Shown here piece by piece: positions 36,593 to 46,959 of a stretch of 64,000 bases of DNA. The DNA is from CAVQRC01 sp963715045. GTDB lineage: Bacteria; Planctomycetota; Planctomycetia; Pirellulales; Lacipirellulaceae. The stretch lies in NCBI GenBank assembly GCA_963715045.1, contig CAVQRC010000009.1, positions 372,001 to 436,000 of the forward strand, read 5' to 3'. Position numbers and translations under genes: made by a program. The notes below the pieces were generated by a model. The model had not been told where the DNA came from and did not search any database. It saw nothing but the letters and a program-made list of their open reading frames with translations. The stretch's first letter is position 1. Every line of letters starts with the position of its first letter.

Positions 36593-38272
36593 ATGAGCGA
36601 CCCAGCCAACCAACCTGAAGACGCCTCCCCTTCGGCGAACCCGGAATCCGCAGCACCCGCCGCGGGACCCCGAACCGTGGGAGTCGACCTGCCTGAAGCC
36701 ACATCACCGTCGGGCGTTCCGCAGCCCGCCGGGCCGAGCGAGGATTCGAACGCGGACGCGGATTCCGTCGCCGCCGCAGGCGGGGCTCCATCTCCAACAC
36801 CCGCTGCGAACCCCGCCGAGGCAACGCCACCTCGCGACACGGACGAGCCGACTTCTCAGGTTGCTTCTGCCACGGTGCCACCGGCCGGTGCCGGCCCGCG
36901 GCTGAAGATCGGATCGCAACGAAAAACACCCGCCGCGAAACCGCCGCAAGCAAAGCCGGTCGTACCGGTTCCTGCATCACCGACCATCGAGCGCGCCGCC
37001 GAAAACAAACGCAAGAACTTTCCGCCGCCCAATATCCGCGAGAAGCTCTCTCCGGAACTCGAAGCCGAACTCGAAGCGGCCCTCGGCGACGCTTCCCTCG
37101 ACGACTTGATTGGCGACACCAAAGGCGGCTCGACTTCCGAGGCGGGACAGCTCGCCGCAGAATCGCAAGTCTCAGGAAAGGTAATCAGCGTCCACCGCGA
37201 CGACGTGTTTGTCGATCTGGGAGGCCGCGATCAGGGAATCGTCCCCCTCAAGCAGTTCGACGAGCCTCCTGAAGTCGGGTCCGAATTGGACTTGATCGTG
37301 AGTCGATTCAACGCCGATGACGGGCTCTACGAATGCGGGCGTCCAGGAAAAGCTGTTTCGGTTGGGAATTGGGAAGACGTCGAGGAAGGTGCGGTCGTTG
37401 AAGTCGATGTGACGGGCAGCAATAAGGGGGGCCTTGAATGCGAGGTTGCCTCGATTCGGGGCTTTATCCCGATGGGCCAGATCAGCACGTTTCGTGTCGA
37501 GAACCCCGAAGAGTATGTCGGCCAGAGACTGGCATGCGTTGTTACCGAAGCGAATCGCGATCGGCGGAATCTGGTGCTCAGTCACCGAGCCGTGATGGAA
37601 CGTGAACGCGCGATCGCCAGAGAGAAGCTGCTGACAGAACTTGCAGTCGGTCAGGTCCGCGATGGCATCGTCAAGACGATCAAGGATTTCGGCGCTTTCG
37701 TGGACCTTGGGGGTGTTGACGGGCTGATCCACATCAGTCAGCTGAGCTGGGATCGAGTTGCTCACCCCAGCGAAATCCTGTCCGAAGGACAGGCCGTGAA
37801 AGTCAAGATCGAGAAGATCGATTCGGCAACCGGGAAGATCGGCCTGGCGTACCGCGACCTCGCGGCGAACCCCTGGGACAACGCCAAATCCAAATACGTG
37901 GAAGGCGCCCGCGTGACCGGGACGGTTTCCAAAGTCATGGATTTCGGCGCTTTTGTCCGGCTCGAGGCGGGCGTCGAAGGTCTGATTCACATCTCGGAGC
38001 TCTCGCATGCCCGGGTGTGGCGTACCAGCGATGCGGTCAGCGAAGGGCAGGAGGTCGAAGTCAAGATCGTTTCGGTCGACACAGAGAAGCAACGCATTGG
38101 GCTGTCACTCAAAGCACTGCAAGCGGCGCCGAAGAAGGTTACCACCAAAGAAGGCGAGGCCGAGTTCGAGACGCCCAAAGATGTGCCCAAGCCGCCCCCG
38201 AAGCAGCACGGCCAGCTCAAGGGCGGCGTTGGCCGCCCCACCGGTGGCGACAAGTTCGGCCTCAAGTGGTAG
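36593..38272 (+). CDS. rpsA: ribosomal protein S1-like, four S1 RNA-binding domains
   Basis: A 559-residue RNA-binding protein. The first ~180 residues are a Pro/Ala/Glu-rich disordered extension. Four S1 OB-folds follow at about 190-250 (GKVISVHRDDVFVDLGG), 258-335 (VVEVDVTGSNKGGLECEV), 351-425 (RDGIVKTIKDFGAFVDLGG) and 435-512 (VTGTVSKVMDFGAFVRLEAG). E. coli S1 has six, so this is a shorter S1 with an unusual N-terminal extension. It should help load mRNA on the 30S subunit. This may matter here because several genes lack a clear ribosome site. The ATG at 36593 is preferred to the frame's first start at 36539. It ends with a Lys/Gly-rich tail. Confidence 0.88.
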   Translation: MSDPANQPEDASPSANPESAAPAAGPRTVGVDLPEATSPSGVPQPAGPSEDSNADADSVAAAGGAPSPTPAANPAEATPPRDTDEPTSQVASATVPPAGAGPRLKIGSQRKTPAAKPPQAKPVVPVPASPTIERAAENKRKNFPPPNIREKLSPELEAELEAALGDASLDDLIGDTKGGSTSEAGQLAAESQVSGKVISVHRDDVFVDLGGRDQGIVPLKQFDEPPEVGSELDLIVSRFNADDGLYECGRPGKAVSVGNWEDVEEGAVVEVDVTGSNKGGLECEVASIRGFIPMGQISTFRVENPEEYVGQRLACVVTEANRDRRNLVLSHRAVMERERAIAREKLLTELAVGQVRDGIVKTIKDFGAFVDLGGVDGLIHISQLSWDRVAHPSEILSEGQAVKVKIEKIDSATGKIGLAYRDLAANPWDNAKSKYVEGARVTGTVSKVMDFGAFVRLEAGVEGLIHISELSHARVWRTSDAVSEGQEVEVKIVSVDTEKQRIGLSLKALQAAPKKVTTKEGEAEFETPKDVPKPPPKQHGQLKGGVGRPTGGDKFGLKW

Positions 38273-38460
38273 TTCCCGGGATGCCGCTCCCAGGTCAAGT
38301 ACCGGGACGACCCTCGAAGTGAGTCGCTTTCAAAGACGACTCGTTCTCGACTCGGCGTGCGCGGCGCTCTGACGCCACTGATCGATTCACGCGAGATTGC
38401 TGCCAACCCGGCACGGTATCCAACCCGCCGGTTGCGGAGCCTGAGCTGACTTTGCAGGCC

Positions 38461-38504
38461 GGCGGAAAAGAAAGAGAAGGGCCGGCTCGGGGGAACCGGC
38501 CCTT
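38461..38504 (-). terminator. strong hairpin terminator (minus-strand reading)
   Basis: AAGGGCCGG (38477-38485) and CCGGCCCTT (38496-38504) form a perfect nine-base stem with a ten-base loop. On the minus strand it is followed by a T-rich tract (complement of 38461-38476). This would end a transcript coming through the repeat region from the PEP-CTERM gene. It could also stop S1 transcription from the other side. Confidence 0.6.
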
Positions 38505-38884
38505 CGGAGAAGTCTTGCAAACTATAGGGGAAGCTTTGGGGAAAGCTCGCGTTCGGGGAAACGCGGTTTGCAAGACTCTTGCTCTTGGGGTTTATCTAAA
38601 ACATCTGAACATGGAGTTCGCACCTCAATATCTCTTCGTCCGGGCGGATTACTCGACTTGACGATTTGGCTGCCCGGGAGGATCGATCCCGGCATTCTTA
38701 CCCGCCGATCCTGCCTCGACCATCGTTGGGCGTAACGGGCCTCACGCATTTTGAAGGTCGCGAATCCACCGGGCCGTCCGACACTCGGCTTTGGCTTCCA
38801 GATTCCTCGGCCGCGGAAAAGGCTTCGCAGCTTTTGGGCTCGGGTTCTTGGCTTCCACTCTCCCGATTTGTTACCTGCTTCTGC

Positions 38885-39340
38885 TGTATTCTACGGGTTT
38901 CGACCCGCGGAGTTGGTGCGGATACCCCTCTTTTTCGGAATCTCGCTTCTTTGCGACCTTCACGCCTTGCTGCAGTTGTTCGGTTGCCGCCTCGTGCGGC
39001 CTGGTTGAGACCTGCTTCCTTGCCCAGGTTGCTTTCCAGGGTTGCCGTCCTGAAAGGTGTGTGCTTGCGATGTATTCGACGGGTTTCGACCCGGGGCGTT
39101 GGACATCTCTCTTTCTCGTTGGCTCGCTTCCCTGCGACCTTCATGCGTTCCTTCTGATTTGCGGTTGCCGCGTCGTGCGGCGTGGTTGAGACCTGCTTCC
39201 CTGCCCGAGTTGCTTTCCAGGCTTGGCGTCCTGGAACGTGGATGCTTGCGATGTGTTCGACGGGTTTTCGACCCGGGGCGATTCCTCTCCTCTTTCGCAT
39301 CCGTGCGACCAACACCCGATCCTTCTGGTTTGCGTGACCG
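38885..39340. repeat. imperfect tandem repeat, ~185-bp unit, with recurring hairpin
   Basis: Units begin at 38885, 39072 and 39253 (spacings 187 and 181). The first two are full length and clearly alike along their whole length, and the third is partial. Each opens with GT(A/G)TTC followed by a hairpin with arms CGGGT and ACCCG (38894-38907, 39080-39093, 39261-39275) around a TTCG or TTTCG loop. Later shared blocks include GCGACCTTCA, GGTTGAGACCTGCTTCC and TTGCTTTCCAGG. The array follows the PEP-CTERM gene on the minus strand. The units are too long and too divergent for CRISPR. Confidence 0.75.
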
Positions 39341-39346
39341 CTGCTT

Positions 39347-40325
39347 TCAGGCAGCCCTGGATCGAGTCGATACCTGGCCGGCGAAAGCGACCGCGACGAT
39401 TCCCAGCAGCATCAAGCCACTCGGCTCGGGAATCGCGGCGAAGCCGTGCATGCCTCCGCCAGCTCCCGCTCATCTCGAAGCCGATCCCGTCTACCTGAGG
39501 ATTCCAGGCCTCGCCGGAAGGCAGCATGACAACCGACAAGTCTCCGTTGAACGAGTCGTCGACTCCGTCGATGATGCTCAAGACTTCCAATCCCGTAACA
39601 AGATCTACGCTGCCGATGCGACCTGCGAACGTATGGGTGTGGGCATTCCAGGCCATTTCGACAACCTGCGGTCCTGTGTTCATGTCGAACTTGGCCCCGG
39701 TCGTCTCGCTGCTGGCGAGGATGTGGTGCTCACCGCGAGCCATCACCCGATAGCTGGCCAGTCCGTCGTCGAAGTCCGCCTCGTTGGCGAAGAACACCTC
39801 GACGGCGAGTTCGCCGCGGCCGGACGCAAACGTGGCTCCGCGATCGAGATCGTTGTTCATCCAGCCGACCGCTACCCGGTCGGTCCAGGCAGCGTTACCG
39901 TCGCCCCAAAAATCGCTGCTGCCCGTGCTGAGCTGAATTTCGGCAAGTACCTCGTACACGATTTCCGGGCCGGGAGTCCCGTCGATTTCGTAGGGCAGAC
40001 AGGCGACAACGCCCTGATTCGTGCCGAACGGATCAAGTGCCAGGTGGCGAAGTACGGCCCGCGAACTGTCCTGCGGATTGGTGGCGATCACGAAGTTGTC
40101 CGCACCGACCCAGCCCCACTGACCATCTGGATTGCCGCTGTAATCAAGACGCGTGGCCGAGGTTTCGTTCAGCTTGCGACCCACGTCGGAGACCTCGAAA
40201 GGTTCCATGAAGCGAGGATAGAAAGGGCTGAGTTGAAAATTCGGTACTTGTGCGAAAGAGTGAGTGGCGGCGAGTGCGGCGACGACCGCCGATACGCACG
40301 CCACGCGAGTGGTTCGTGTTTTCAC
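39347..40325 (-). CDS. PEP-CTERM sorting-domain protein (one-base frameshift)
   Basis: An exported protein of about 325 residues. A signal peptide (about 1-26, CVSAVVAALAATHSFA) leads into a beta-rich body (WGWVGADNFVIATNP, TDRVAVGWMNNDLDRG, NPQVDGIGFEMSG). The first frame then degenerates into Arg-rich nonsense. The next frame continues as GGGMHGFAAIPEPSGLMLLG, a hydrophobic helix and TRSRAA, which is a classic PEP-CTERM exosortase signal, stopping at 39347. One extra base near 39463-39466 explains the break. The GTG at 40325 is preceded by GGGGAA. The body resembles lectin-like surface domains only in style, and its function is unknown. Confidence 0.8.
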
Positions 40326-40434
40326 GAGAGCTTCCCCTTGTCTAAAAAACCCCGAAAACCTGAGTGGTCGAACCCCCGTAAGACACACTCAGGCTGCATC
40401 CATCCCTGAAAGTAACGTTCCTGTGTGCATTGGA

Positions 40435-40818
40435 TTAGTGACTGACGGTCTGTTCGGCAGTAGCCGCCGCGAGCCATTCGCTTTGGAGCGGCTTGCAGAA
40501 GTAGAATGTGGCGCCACTGATCCGGGCGTTAATCTCGTCTTCCGGACGGTAGTCGTCTCCGACCAGGTAAATCGGCGAGTCCGGCCACCGCGAAGAAATC
40601 ATGTGATACAGATCGAGCCCCGACATGTCGGGGAGATTGATATTGATCACCCATAGCTGGGGTGGCTTCGTCGGTTCGAAACGCAGAGCGGCTCGGCCCG
40701 AGTCGAAAAACTCGAAGTTGGCCTGGCCCAACGGTTTGCTGCGAACCAACGTCGTGTAGTCGTTCGGTTTCGAATCGACGATGACGACTTGCGACCTTTC
40801 GATATTCGGCGCGATCAC
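40435..40818 (-). CDS. degenerate response-regulator receiver domain protein
   Basis: A 127-residue single-domain protein with the receiver fold. VVIVDSKPND has only one acidic residue (D15) of the usual pair. The strand-3 phosphoacceptor position in LWVININ is N59 where Asp is normal, followed by the proper LPDMSGLDL loop. The Thr/Ser of strand 4 is missing (YLVGDD), while the strand-5 Lys is kept (K109, FCKP). It therefore should not be phosphorylated normally and may act as a constitutive or ligand-sensing pseudo-receiver. The start is a GTG with a very strong ribosome site (AGGAGG). No histidine kinase is adjacent. Confidence 0.8.
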   Translation of the reverse strand: MIAPNIERSQVVIVDSKPNDYTTLVRSKPLGQANFEFFDSGRAALRFEPTKPPQLWVININLPDMSGLDLYHMISSRWPDSPIYLVGDDYRPEDEINARISGATFYFCKPLQSEWLAAATAEQTVSH

Positions 40819-41240
40819 TGGCTTGGTTCCTCCTCGAGGTGTGTCCGACTCTCAGGTGAGAGCGTTGGGTTGATGTTGATGCCTTTCCTGTTAAGCAAGG
40901 TCGGTGCCAAAACCACCGTGGAAGTCCCGTCGGCTTCCTAAGTCGTTAAACAGAAATGGATTGGGGATTCAAAAAAGATGCTGGCCACGGCCGAGGAACC
41001 GGCAAATTGGCCTGTAGTGACCCTGAGCGGGTCGGTGTGGCCCAATTCAAAACTGGGCGATTCTGACCCTTCGTGGGTCATGGCAGGCCGATTCAGTTGG
41101 CCGCCGGAGGGGGAGGGGCTCGGGATGGGCCCTCGTTGCTCTACACAAGTGCTCGCTCGCGCCCTGCGCACTCACCGAAGCCTCCCCGGCTTTGCCGGGC
41201 TCTTCATCAGCCAGCGTGGTGCTCGCGGCCTGGGACAGTG
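40819..41240. other. intergenic region with three consecutive hairpins
   Basis: 422 bases between the end of the TPR gene and the receiver gene (both minus). No gene is supported. The central part holds three hairpins: GACCC/GGGTC (41019-41033), GCCCA/TGGGC (41040-41058) and TGACCC/GGGTCA (41064-41080). Confidence 0.55.
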
Positions 41241-44200
41241 TCAGGAGAGGCCGCGAGAGTTTTGACGAAGCTTTTCTACGGCCGTCTTGGTCTGCTCGTA
41301 GATCTCGACTTCTGCCGGTTCGAGGGCATCCACATCGAGGCCCAGACGCTCGGCGGCCTCCCAGGCGTTGGTGGCCTCGCGATTCTTGCCGCTCTTGAGG
41401 TACGCACACGCGAGATGGAAGTATTTCGAGGCGTCCGGGCTTTCGGTGAGCGAATTCTGGAGGTCGGTAATCGCCTGGTCATACTCTCCCCGAGCCGTGT
41501 GGATCACGCCTCGCGTGTCCAGAATGACCGCGGTGGGTCCGATGAGTTGTGCAGCGTCGTTCACCAATTCGATCGCCTGATCGAGCTTCTCTCCCCGCAA
41601 CCCCAGCTTGTACGAGTAGTTGTTGAGAACGGTCGCTCTCATCAACGGCTGGAGATCGTCGCGGGTCAGCAACTGCTCATAGATCTTTATGACCTCGCTG
41701 GGCTGGCCGAGGATGTCCAGATACTCCGATTTCTGCAGCAGCAGGGGTGCGGAATCGGGGTTCTTGTCCAGAGCTTCGTCGATCCATTTACCGATCAAGG
41801 CATCTCTACTGTCGCCGATTTCGTCGCGGCGATACCGCAGCGTTCGCAGGGCAACGCGGATCGCCGGTTCGGGGCCGATCCGCGGCTCGTTCCGCAAGAT
41901 CTCGATCAAGCCGGAACGCTTCTTCGACGTCTCGATACTGGCCAAGAAACGTAGCGAGCCGTTCGATGGAGGGGAGATTACGGGCGAGTTGGTAGTGCTT
42001 CTGATACAGGACCTCGGCGTTATTCAAATCACCGAGCTGAGCAAACAGGCTGCCAATCAATTGAATTTTCCCGAGATCGTTCGTGGTCAGCTTGTCGAGT
42101 GGCCCCAATGCCAGCGCTAACAGCTCGCGGGCTTTCCTCTTGCGATCGAGACGATCGAACAGCCGCACGTAGAGGGCGAGCGTCGAAGGATCATTGGGCC
42201 GCAGTTTCAGCAGCTTCTCCATATGCTTTTCGGCGTCACGGTACGCGCTCCGATAGCCGCGATCACCGCGCTCGATGAGCATGTCGACATAGGCCGTCCA
42301 GACGCCGGGGCTCTCTTGACCGAACTTGCCGACCGTACGCAGCATCTGTTGGTCCGCTAGATCCCACTGATTCGTCATTTTGTAGAGCTTGGCGAGTTGC
42401 AGCGATCCCTGGGCGGTGAGCAGGTCGGTATCCTGGATCTCCTCCAGCAGATCGATCGCGCGGAGTCGCGATTCGGGATCATGCCGGGCGACCAGAATCT
42501 CGGCCAACTGAATCCGGTCGCTGAGTTCCAGTTGTCCGTTGACAGCATTGGCCTGGATCAAATTCTCGGCCTGCTTGACCTTGGCGTATTCTCCGGAGCG
42601 GGCCAGAACGCGTGCTGCCTGGCGCCGGGCCCACCGAAGGTGCGTTTCCTGGTTGGGGGTTCGCTCTGCGAGGTCTCCCAACTTCAGGAGTTGGTTGAGG
42701 TAAGGCGTCCCCTTTTCCACGCGGTCGGCCGCTTGATAGCCGGAGACAAGGTAAAAACTCGCGACCAACCGGGCCATGGCCGGGTTCTCTGGGTCGGCGT
42801 TGTAGGCGTCGAGCAGATGTTTCTCTGCTTCCTCGGGACGCCCCATCTGCTGATACGCACTGGTCTTAAGGATCGCCAGGGAGTCCTCGGACACCGCCTG
42901 TTCCGCCTGGGCGAGGGCCTTTTCGGCATCTTCCACGCGTCCTGCGGCAGCGTAATAGCCGATCAATCGCAACCAGTTTTGGGGCAATTCGGGATTGAGC
43001 TGAATCGCCTTCTGGAGCGCGGTCTCGGCATCGCTGTCTTTGCCGGCCCGTTTCAACAACGTCGCATACCAGGATTGCAGATCGGAGTCCTCGGGGTTCT
43101 GCTCGATCAGACCGCCGGCGGTCTCCAGGGCCTCGGCGTGATTCCCGGTCAACGACATGACTTCGGCACTGAATCGGCCAATCTGATTCTGCCGGATCGG
43201 AAGCGGGATCATGTCGAGGATTCTGCGTCCTTCGGTGACTTCGTTGTTGAGGACCAGCGACTGGGCGAACATCCGCAGCGAATTCACATCCGCCTGCCCG
43301 AGTTCCATCGCTTTCCGGAACGCTACGGCAGCCTCGGCGGTTTGACCCTGGGCGAAATCAATCTGGCCTTGGAGGAGGTAGGCTTCATGCCATTCCGGAC
43401 GTTTCTTCAGAATCTTGCCTGCCAGCTCTTCACACTTCTCGAGCAAGGCCGGGTCGCGATCCGCTTTCTCATACTGCATGATCAGCCGTTTCGCTTCGGT
43501 ATACCACCAGGCGGAGTCCTCCTTGGTGCCCAAAACCTGTTCGATTTCCGCCTGCGCAGCTTTCATGGCTTCGTCATCCCCTTGCGCGAAAGCCAGTTCG
43601 AACATCTGCAGCCGTGTCGGCAAATCGTTCGGATTCAGAGCGAGCGCCTGATCGAAGTACTTCTGAGCCTCTTCGAACTGACGAAATTGCGTCATCAGCC
43701 GCGCCATCATCTGGTACAGCCGCGCTTGTTCGCCGGAGTCCCACGCGTCGATGTCGGCAACGACCTGCTTGAGGTTCTCGGCCACGCCTTCACCGCCAAT
43801 CAGCAGGACCAACTCGGCTCTTTTGGCCCGCATGCGGTACGAATCACCGATGGTATCCAACGCCTTATCGAGCAATTCGAGCGCAATCGTCGGGCCTCGT
43901 TCCAGGATCCCGCTGCGCGATCTCGATTTCCAACAGTGTCAGGGTCGTTGAATCGGGGACTCGCTGACGAAGGATCTCCAGACCTGCCATGGCTTCCTTG
44001 AGCTGATTCGCGCGAAGCAGCACACCGATTGCCTGGAATGCGGAAGCGGACAGCTGCTGGTTGAGTGCGTCCTCATCGAGAGGCGTCAGCGTGGCGTATT
44101 CGGTATCCCCTGCTGCGCGGGCTGCCTGCTCATCAGTGAGCGCTTTGTCTCCGAGTTCGAACGCCTGTTCAAACTCGCCCTCGAGCGCGAGGATTGCAGC

Positions 44201-45781
44201 CTTTTGGAGCTTCTCTCTTGCCGGCGGAAGATCACCACTGTTTGCGCCCTGCGTGGCCAGCCTGGCGTTGACCTGCGTCCAGTCACGCTGACCCTTGGGC
44301 TTCGCGAACTGGTCCTGGATGAGCTTGGTGAGCGAGCTGTTCCCTTCGTCGCCGCCCCGCCCAAGGCGTGCCCTGCAGCGTGTAATGCCCATGTCCGCGA
44401 ACTGATTCAACCGGGGATCGCCGCTGTGGAGCTTGGCTTTCTCGTACGACTCAATGGCCTTGTCGAACTGGTTGAGACCTTCGTAAGCAAGAGCCAGCAT
44501 CTGGTCAATTTTGGCCCCGTGCCCTGGCCAACCCCACTCCCGCTCGGCCTGAATCTGCTCAGCGTAAATCCGCGTTAACGTATCCCGCGCTTTGGGCCAG
44601 TTGTTCCGCATCACGAGTTCTTTGGCAGCAAGATAGTCCAGCCACTGCCGGGGAACATTGAATTTACTGAGGGTTTCGATCGTTTTGCGGGCCTCATCGA
44701 ACTCCTTGAAGTCGATCTGCAATTCCGCCTTCCGGAGCAACAGGATTGGATGATTCTCGTTGTTCTTCAGGCCGCGGTTGTACTGGGCAACGGCGCGTTG
44801 GTACGCACTGCCAGCCTCAGTGTTGGCGGAATCCTGTTTCTCGACTTCCGCCATCACCTCGTAAATCCGGTGCGCCTCGGGGAATTTCTCGATCGCCTCG
44901 TCGCCGATCGAACGCGCCCGGTCATAGTCTTTCAACGTGATGGCAAGATCAATCGACTGCAGCAACACCATCCCGTCATCTTTGTTGAGCTCATAGGCTT
45001 TCAGCAGATCGGGCTCGGCACGGCCAGGTTGATCCAGCAGCCGGAAGAAGAACATTCCTCGGTTCAAGAAGGCTCGATACGATTCCGGGTTTCGCTCGAC
45101 CATCGTGGCGATGATCTTTTCAGCGAATTCGGGTCGCGTCTCATGCAGTTCTCGGGCGAGGTTGTAGTACACGTCCGGTTGTTTTCCACCCGGTGGAGTG
45201 CCACCCTCGAACGTGCCGGTCGTGCGATTGAAACCAATCAATTCGCAGGATTCCTCGATCGCTTCGGTCACCTCGCCGGCGGCGAATCTGCACTGCGTCT
45301 GCAGTGCCCTGAGTTCGGCGTTGGCATCTTCGTCATCCCCGCTCCGCCGAATCAGGATGTCCAGGTGTTGCTGCGCGTCAGGCCACCGCCGGATCCGCAT
45401 CGCGACATCCACCATCCTCCGGCGGAGCTTGTCGTCTTCGGGATTGTCGCGGACCGTGTCGTCGATCCATTGCAACATGAGCATGAACTCGGACGGATGA
45501 ACCTTGTTGTCCTCAATGAGGTCCGCGTACAGATTGGCCAGCTCCAGCTTGGGCTCTCTGGCTTCGGGATCGCTCTGGTCGACAATGCTGAAATAGCGGC
45601 GATAGAGCTTAAGGGCTTCAACAATCTCACCTTCTGCGGTGAGTTGTCGAGCTCGTTGCTCCAGATCGACCGCGTTGTTCCCCATCTGCCATGCCCACAG
45701 GCCGTATACGCCGACTCCGAAGACAACCAGGATCACCAGCAGGAACGCAAGGAACTTCAGATTCAAACGGTATTTCTGCAT
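41241..45781 (-). CDS. giant membrane-anchored TPR protein (two one-base frameshifts)
   Basis: One very large protein, about 1512 residues once repaired. MQKYRLNLKFLAFLL begins a single N-terminal membrane helix (about 8-30), followed by tetratricopeptide repeats for the rest of its length (for example WPDAQQHLDILIRRSGDDED, EEAQKYFDQALALNPNDLPT, AEKHLLDAYNADPENPAMA). The reading frame shifts near 43901-43908 (after EIAQRDP, resuming GPTIALELLDKALDTIG) and again near 41908-41914 (after VEEAFRL, resuming IEILRNEPRIGPEPA). Both fit one extra base each. The repeats should scaffold protein complexes at the envelope. The frame is open to 45919, but the ATG at 45781 is better. A good promoter lies upstream at 46082-46109. 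Confidence 0.82.
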
Positions 45782-46362
45782 GATTTCGGCCTGTTGCGAG
45801 GCGGCGATCGCCGCCGTGTTTTGGATCGCGGGCGGATGCAACCCGCCAACTAATCGGAGTTGAAGCCTGCTCTGGAGTCTCCCTGACACCCCGCCACAGC
45901 TAAAGTCTGTGAGGATCAATCAAGCGGGTTCGGAATCCTGGAAGATGTCGAAACGGGTGCGTGCTGAGAGGCCGGAGCCTTGTAACGTACCTTCTCCATC
46001 CGCCGTCGAAGATGACTGCCAAGATCCATGTGATGGAACGCCCATCCGGAATCCTCCAGTGAATTCCCAGTTGCGAAATTCATCGTATCGTATGCGACGT
46101 AAGTGTCAACGCAGTAAGGTGTTTCGGGCGTTTCAGCCGTTGCAACCCGACGTTCGAAGAAGACCCCCAGGTGGAACCTCGAGGTTCGTAACGGTTGGGG
46201 CGGCGAGGCACACCTGGTCGGTCCATGTCGCGAGAGCCAAACCTGGGCCGCCATGATCCCTACGATCGTGAGGCGCACTTGGTTTGAAAATCTCGAGCCG
46301 ACCGTTGGCGACCGAAGATCGGGTGATTCTCGCAGTCCCTGAGCGCGGCCGGAACGCGCGAG
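45782..46362. other. leader/intergenic region upstream of the TPR gene
   Basis: 581 bases between two minus-strand genes. It contains a strong promoter for the TPR gene (46082-46109), which gives a leader of roughly 290 bases. No coding region in it looks convincing. Confidence 0.5.
46082..46109 (-). promoter_or_regulatory. promoter of the TPR gene
   Basis: On the minus strand, a perfect TTGACA (46104-46109) and TACGAT (46082-46087) are 16 bases apart. A second TACGAT overlaps in tandem (46087-46092). The start would be near 46074. Confidence 0.6.
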
Positions 46363-46959
46363 CTACTGTGCCCGCAAGGCGTGATCGATGGTCAGTTGGA
46401 GCGACTCCAGTTCCACATCTCCATCGCAGACCCAGGCCCCGTCGCGGTGAACGAGTCGAATCGTTTCTTCGAATTCGTCATCGCGATGAACCCTGACATC
46501 GCGAACGCCGCCCTCGGAATCCCCGGATTCGCTTTCCGTGTCACCGCCAGCCGGGGTCGGCGGATCAAAGCCAGTCGGCCCTCCTTCTCCTATCATCGCC
46601 GGATCCGATAGGCCCGTACTGGTGGTTTCCTGCTTTTCTGCGACCATTCGACTGTCCGCGAAGGAAAACCTGTGGAAGACCGTGACCACCGCCCGCGGCG
46701 GCTCCGAATCGGTCTCCGGCTCGAGAATCTCCCCTTTAATCGTCGGCCGCAAACTCAGAGTCGCCGTGCCCTGCCGGAACGTCGAGCCAGCCAGCCCTTT
46801 CTCAAGATCATCCATAATTCGATCGAATTGCTCTTGCGGCGATGCGTTCACGCGTTTCGCCGAGGTGTTTGCGTCGGGGTTGCACCCCGTGAGGGCTACC
46901 CCGGCACACAGTGTGAGCAGCAAGGCGACCACGCCGGAAGCGGTAGATGATTTGGGCAT
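46363..46959 (-). CDS. hypothetical lipoprotein
   Basis: A 198-residue exported protein. MPKSSTASGVVALLLTLCAG and the lipobox LTGC mark a lipoprotein signal. The mature part starts with a helix (ASPQEQFDRIMDDLEKGL), then a beta-rich body (TATLSLRPTIKGEIL, VVTVFHRFSF) and a Gly/Pro/Asp-rich insert, ending in VHRDDEFEETIRLVHRDGAW. The last block resembles small beta-sheet domains with charged faces, but I recognise no family. The start at 46959 has GGAG upstream, and the frame is open to 47157. It lies between the DPF-repeat gene and the TPR gene in a same-strand run. Confidence 0.7.
   Translation of the reverse strand: MPKSSTASGVVALLLTLCAGVALTGCNPDANTSAKRVNASPQEQFDRIMDDLEKGLAGSTFRQGTATLSLRPTIKGEILEPETDSEPPRAVVTVFHRFSFADSRMVAEKQETTSTGLSDPAMIGEGGPTGFDPPTPAGGDTESESGDSEGGVRDVRVHRDDEFEETIRLVHRDGAWVCDGDVELESLQLTIDHALRAQ

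Larger units (their letters stand above)
38273..39346. other. non-coding kilobase with tandem repeats and a terminator
   Basis: Between the S1-like gene and the 3' end of the PEP-CTERM gene there is about 1.07 kb with no supported gene. It contains a minus-strand terminator (38461-38504) and an imperfect ~185-bp tandem repeat (38885-39340). The open frames crossing the repeat on both strands are Arg- or Cys-rich, internally repeated and without ribosome sites, so I treat them as non-coding. Confidence 0.6.

Noticed and set aside
38698..39315. A 205-residue Arg/Glu-rich minus-strand open frame across the tandem repeat
   Set aside because: The protein repeat only mirrors the DNA repeat, there is no ribosome site, and the conserved element is a hairpin rather than codons.
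38885..39340. CRISPR array
   Set aside because: Units are about 185 bases and alike along their whole length, without short constant repeats and unique spacers, and no cas genes are near.
39057..40409. A 450-residue plus-strand open frame opposite the PEP-CTERM gene
   Set aside because: The minus strand encodes a signal peptide and, after repair, a clear PEP-CTERM tail. The plus frame has neither motif nor ribosome site.
42397..44001. A 534-residue plus-strand open frame
   Set aside because: It is antisense to the TPR protein and is the complement of repeated helical codons.
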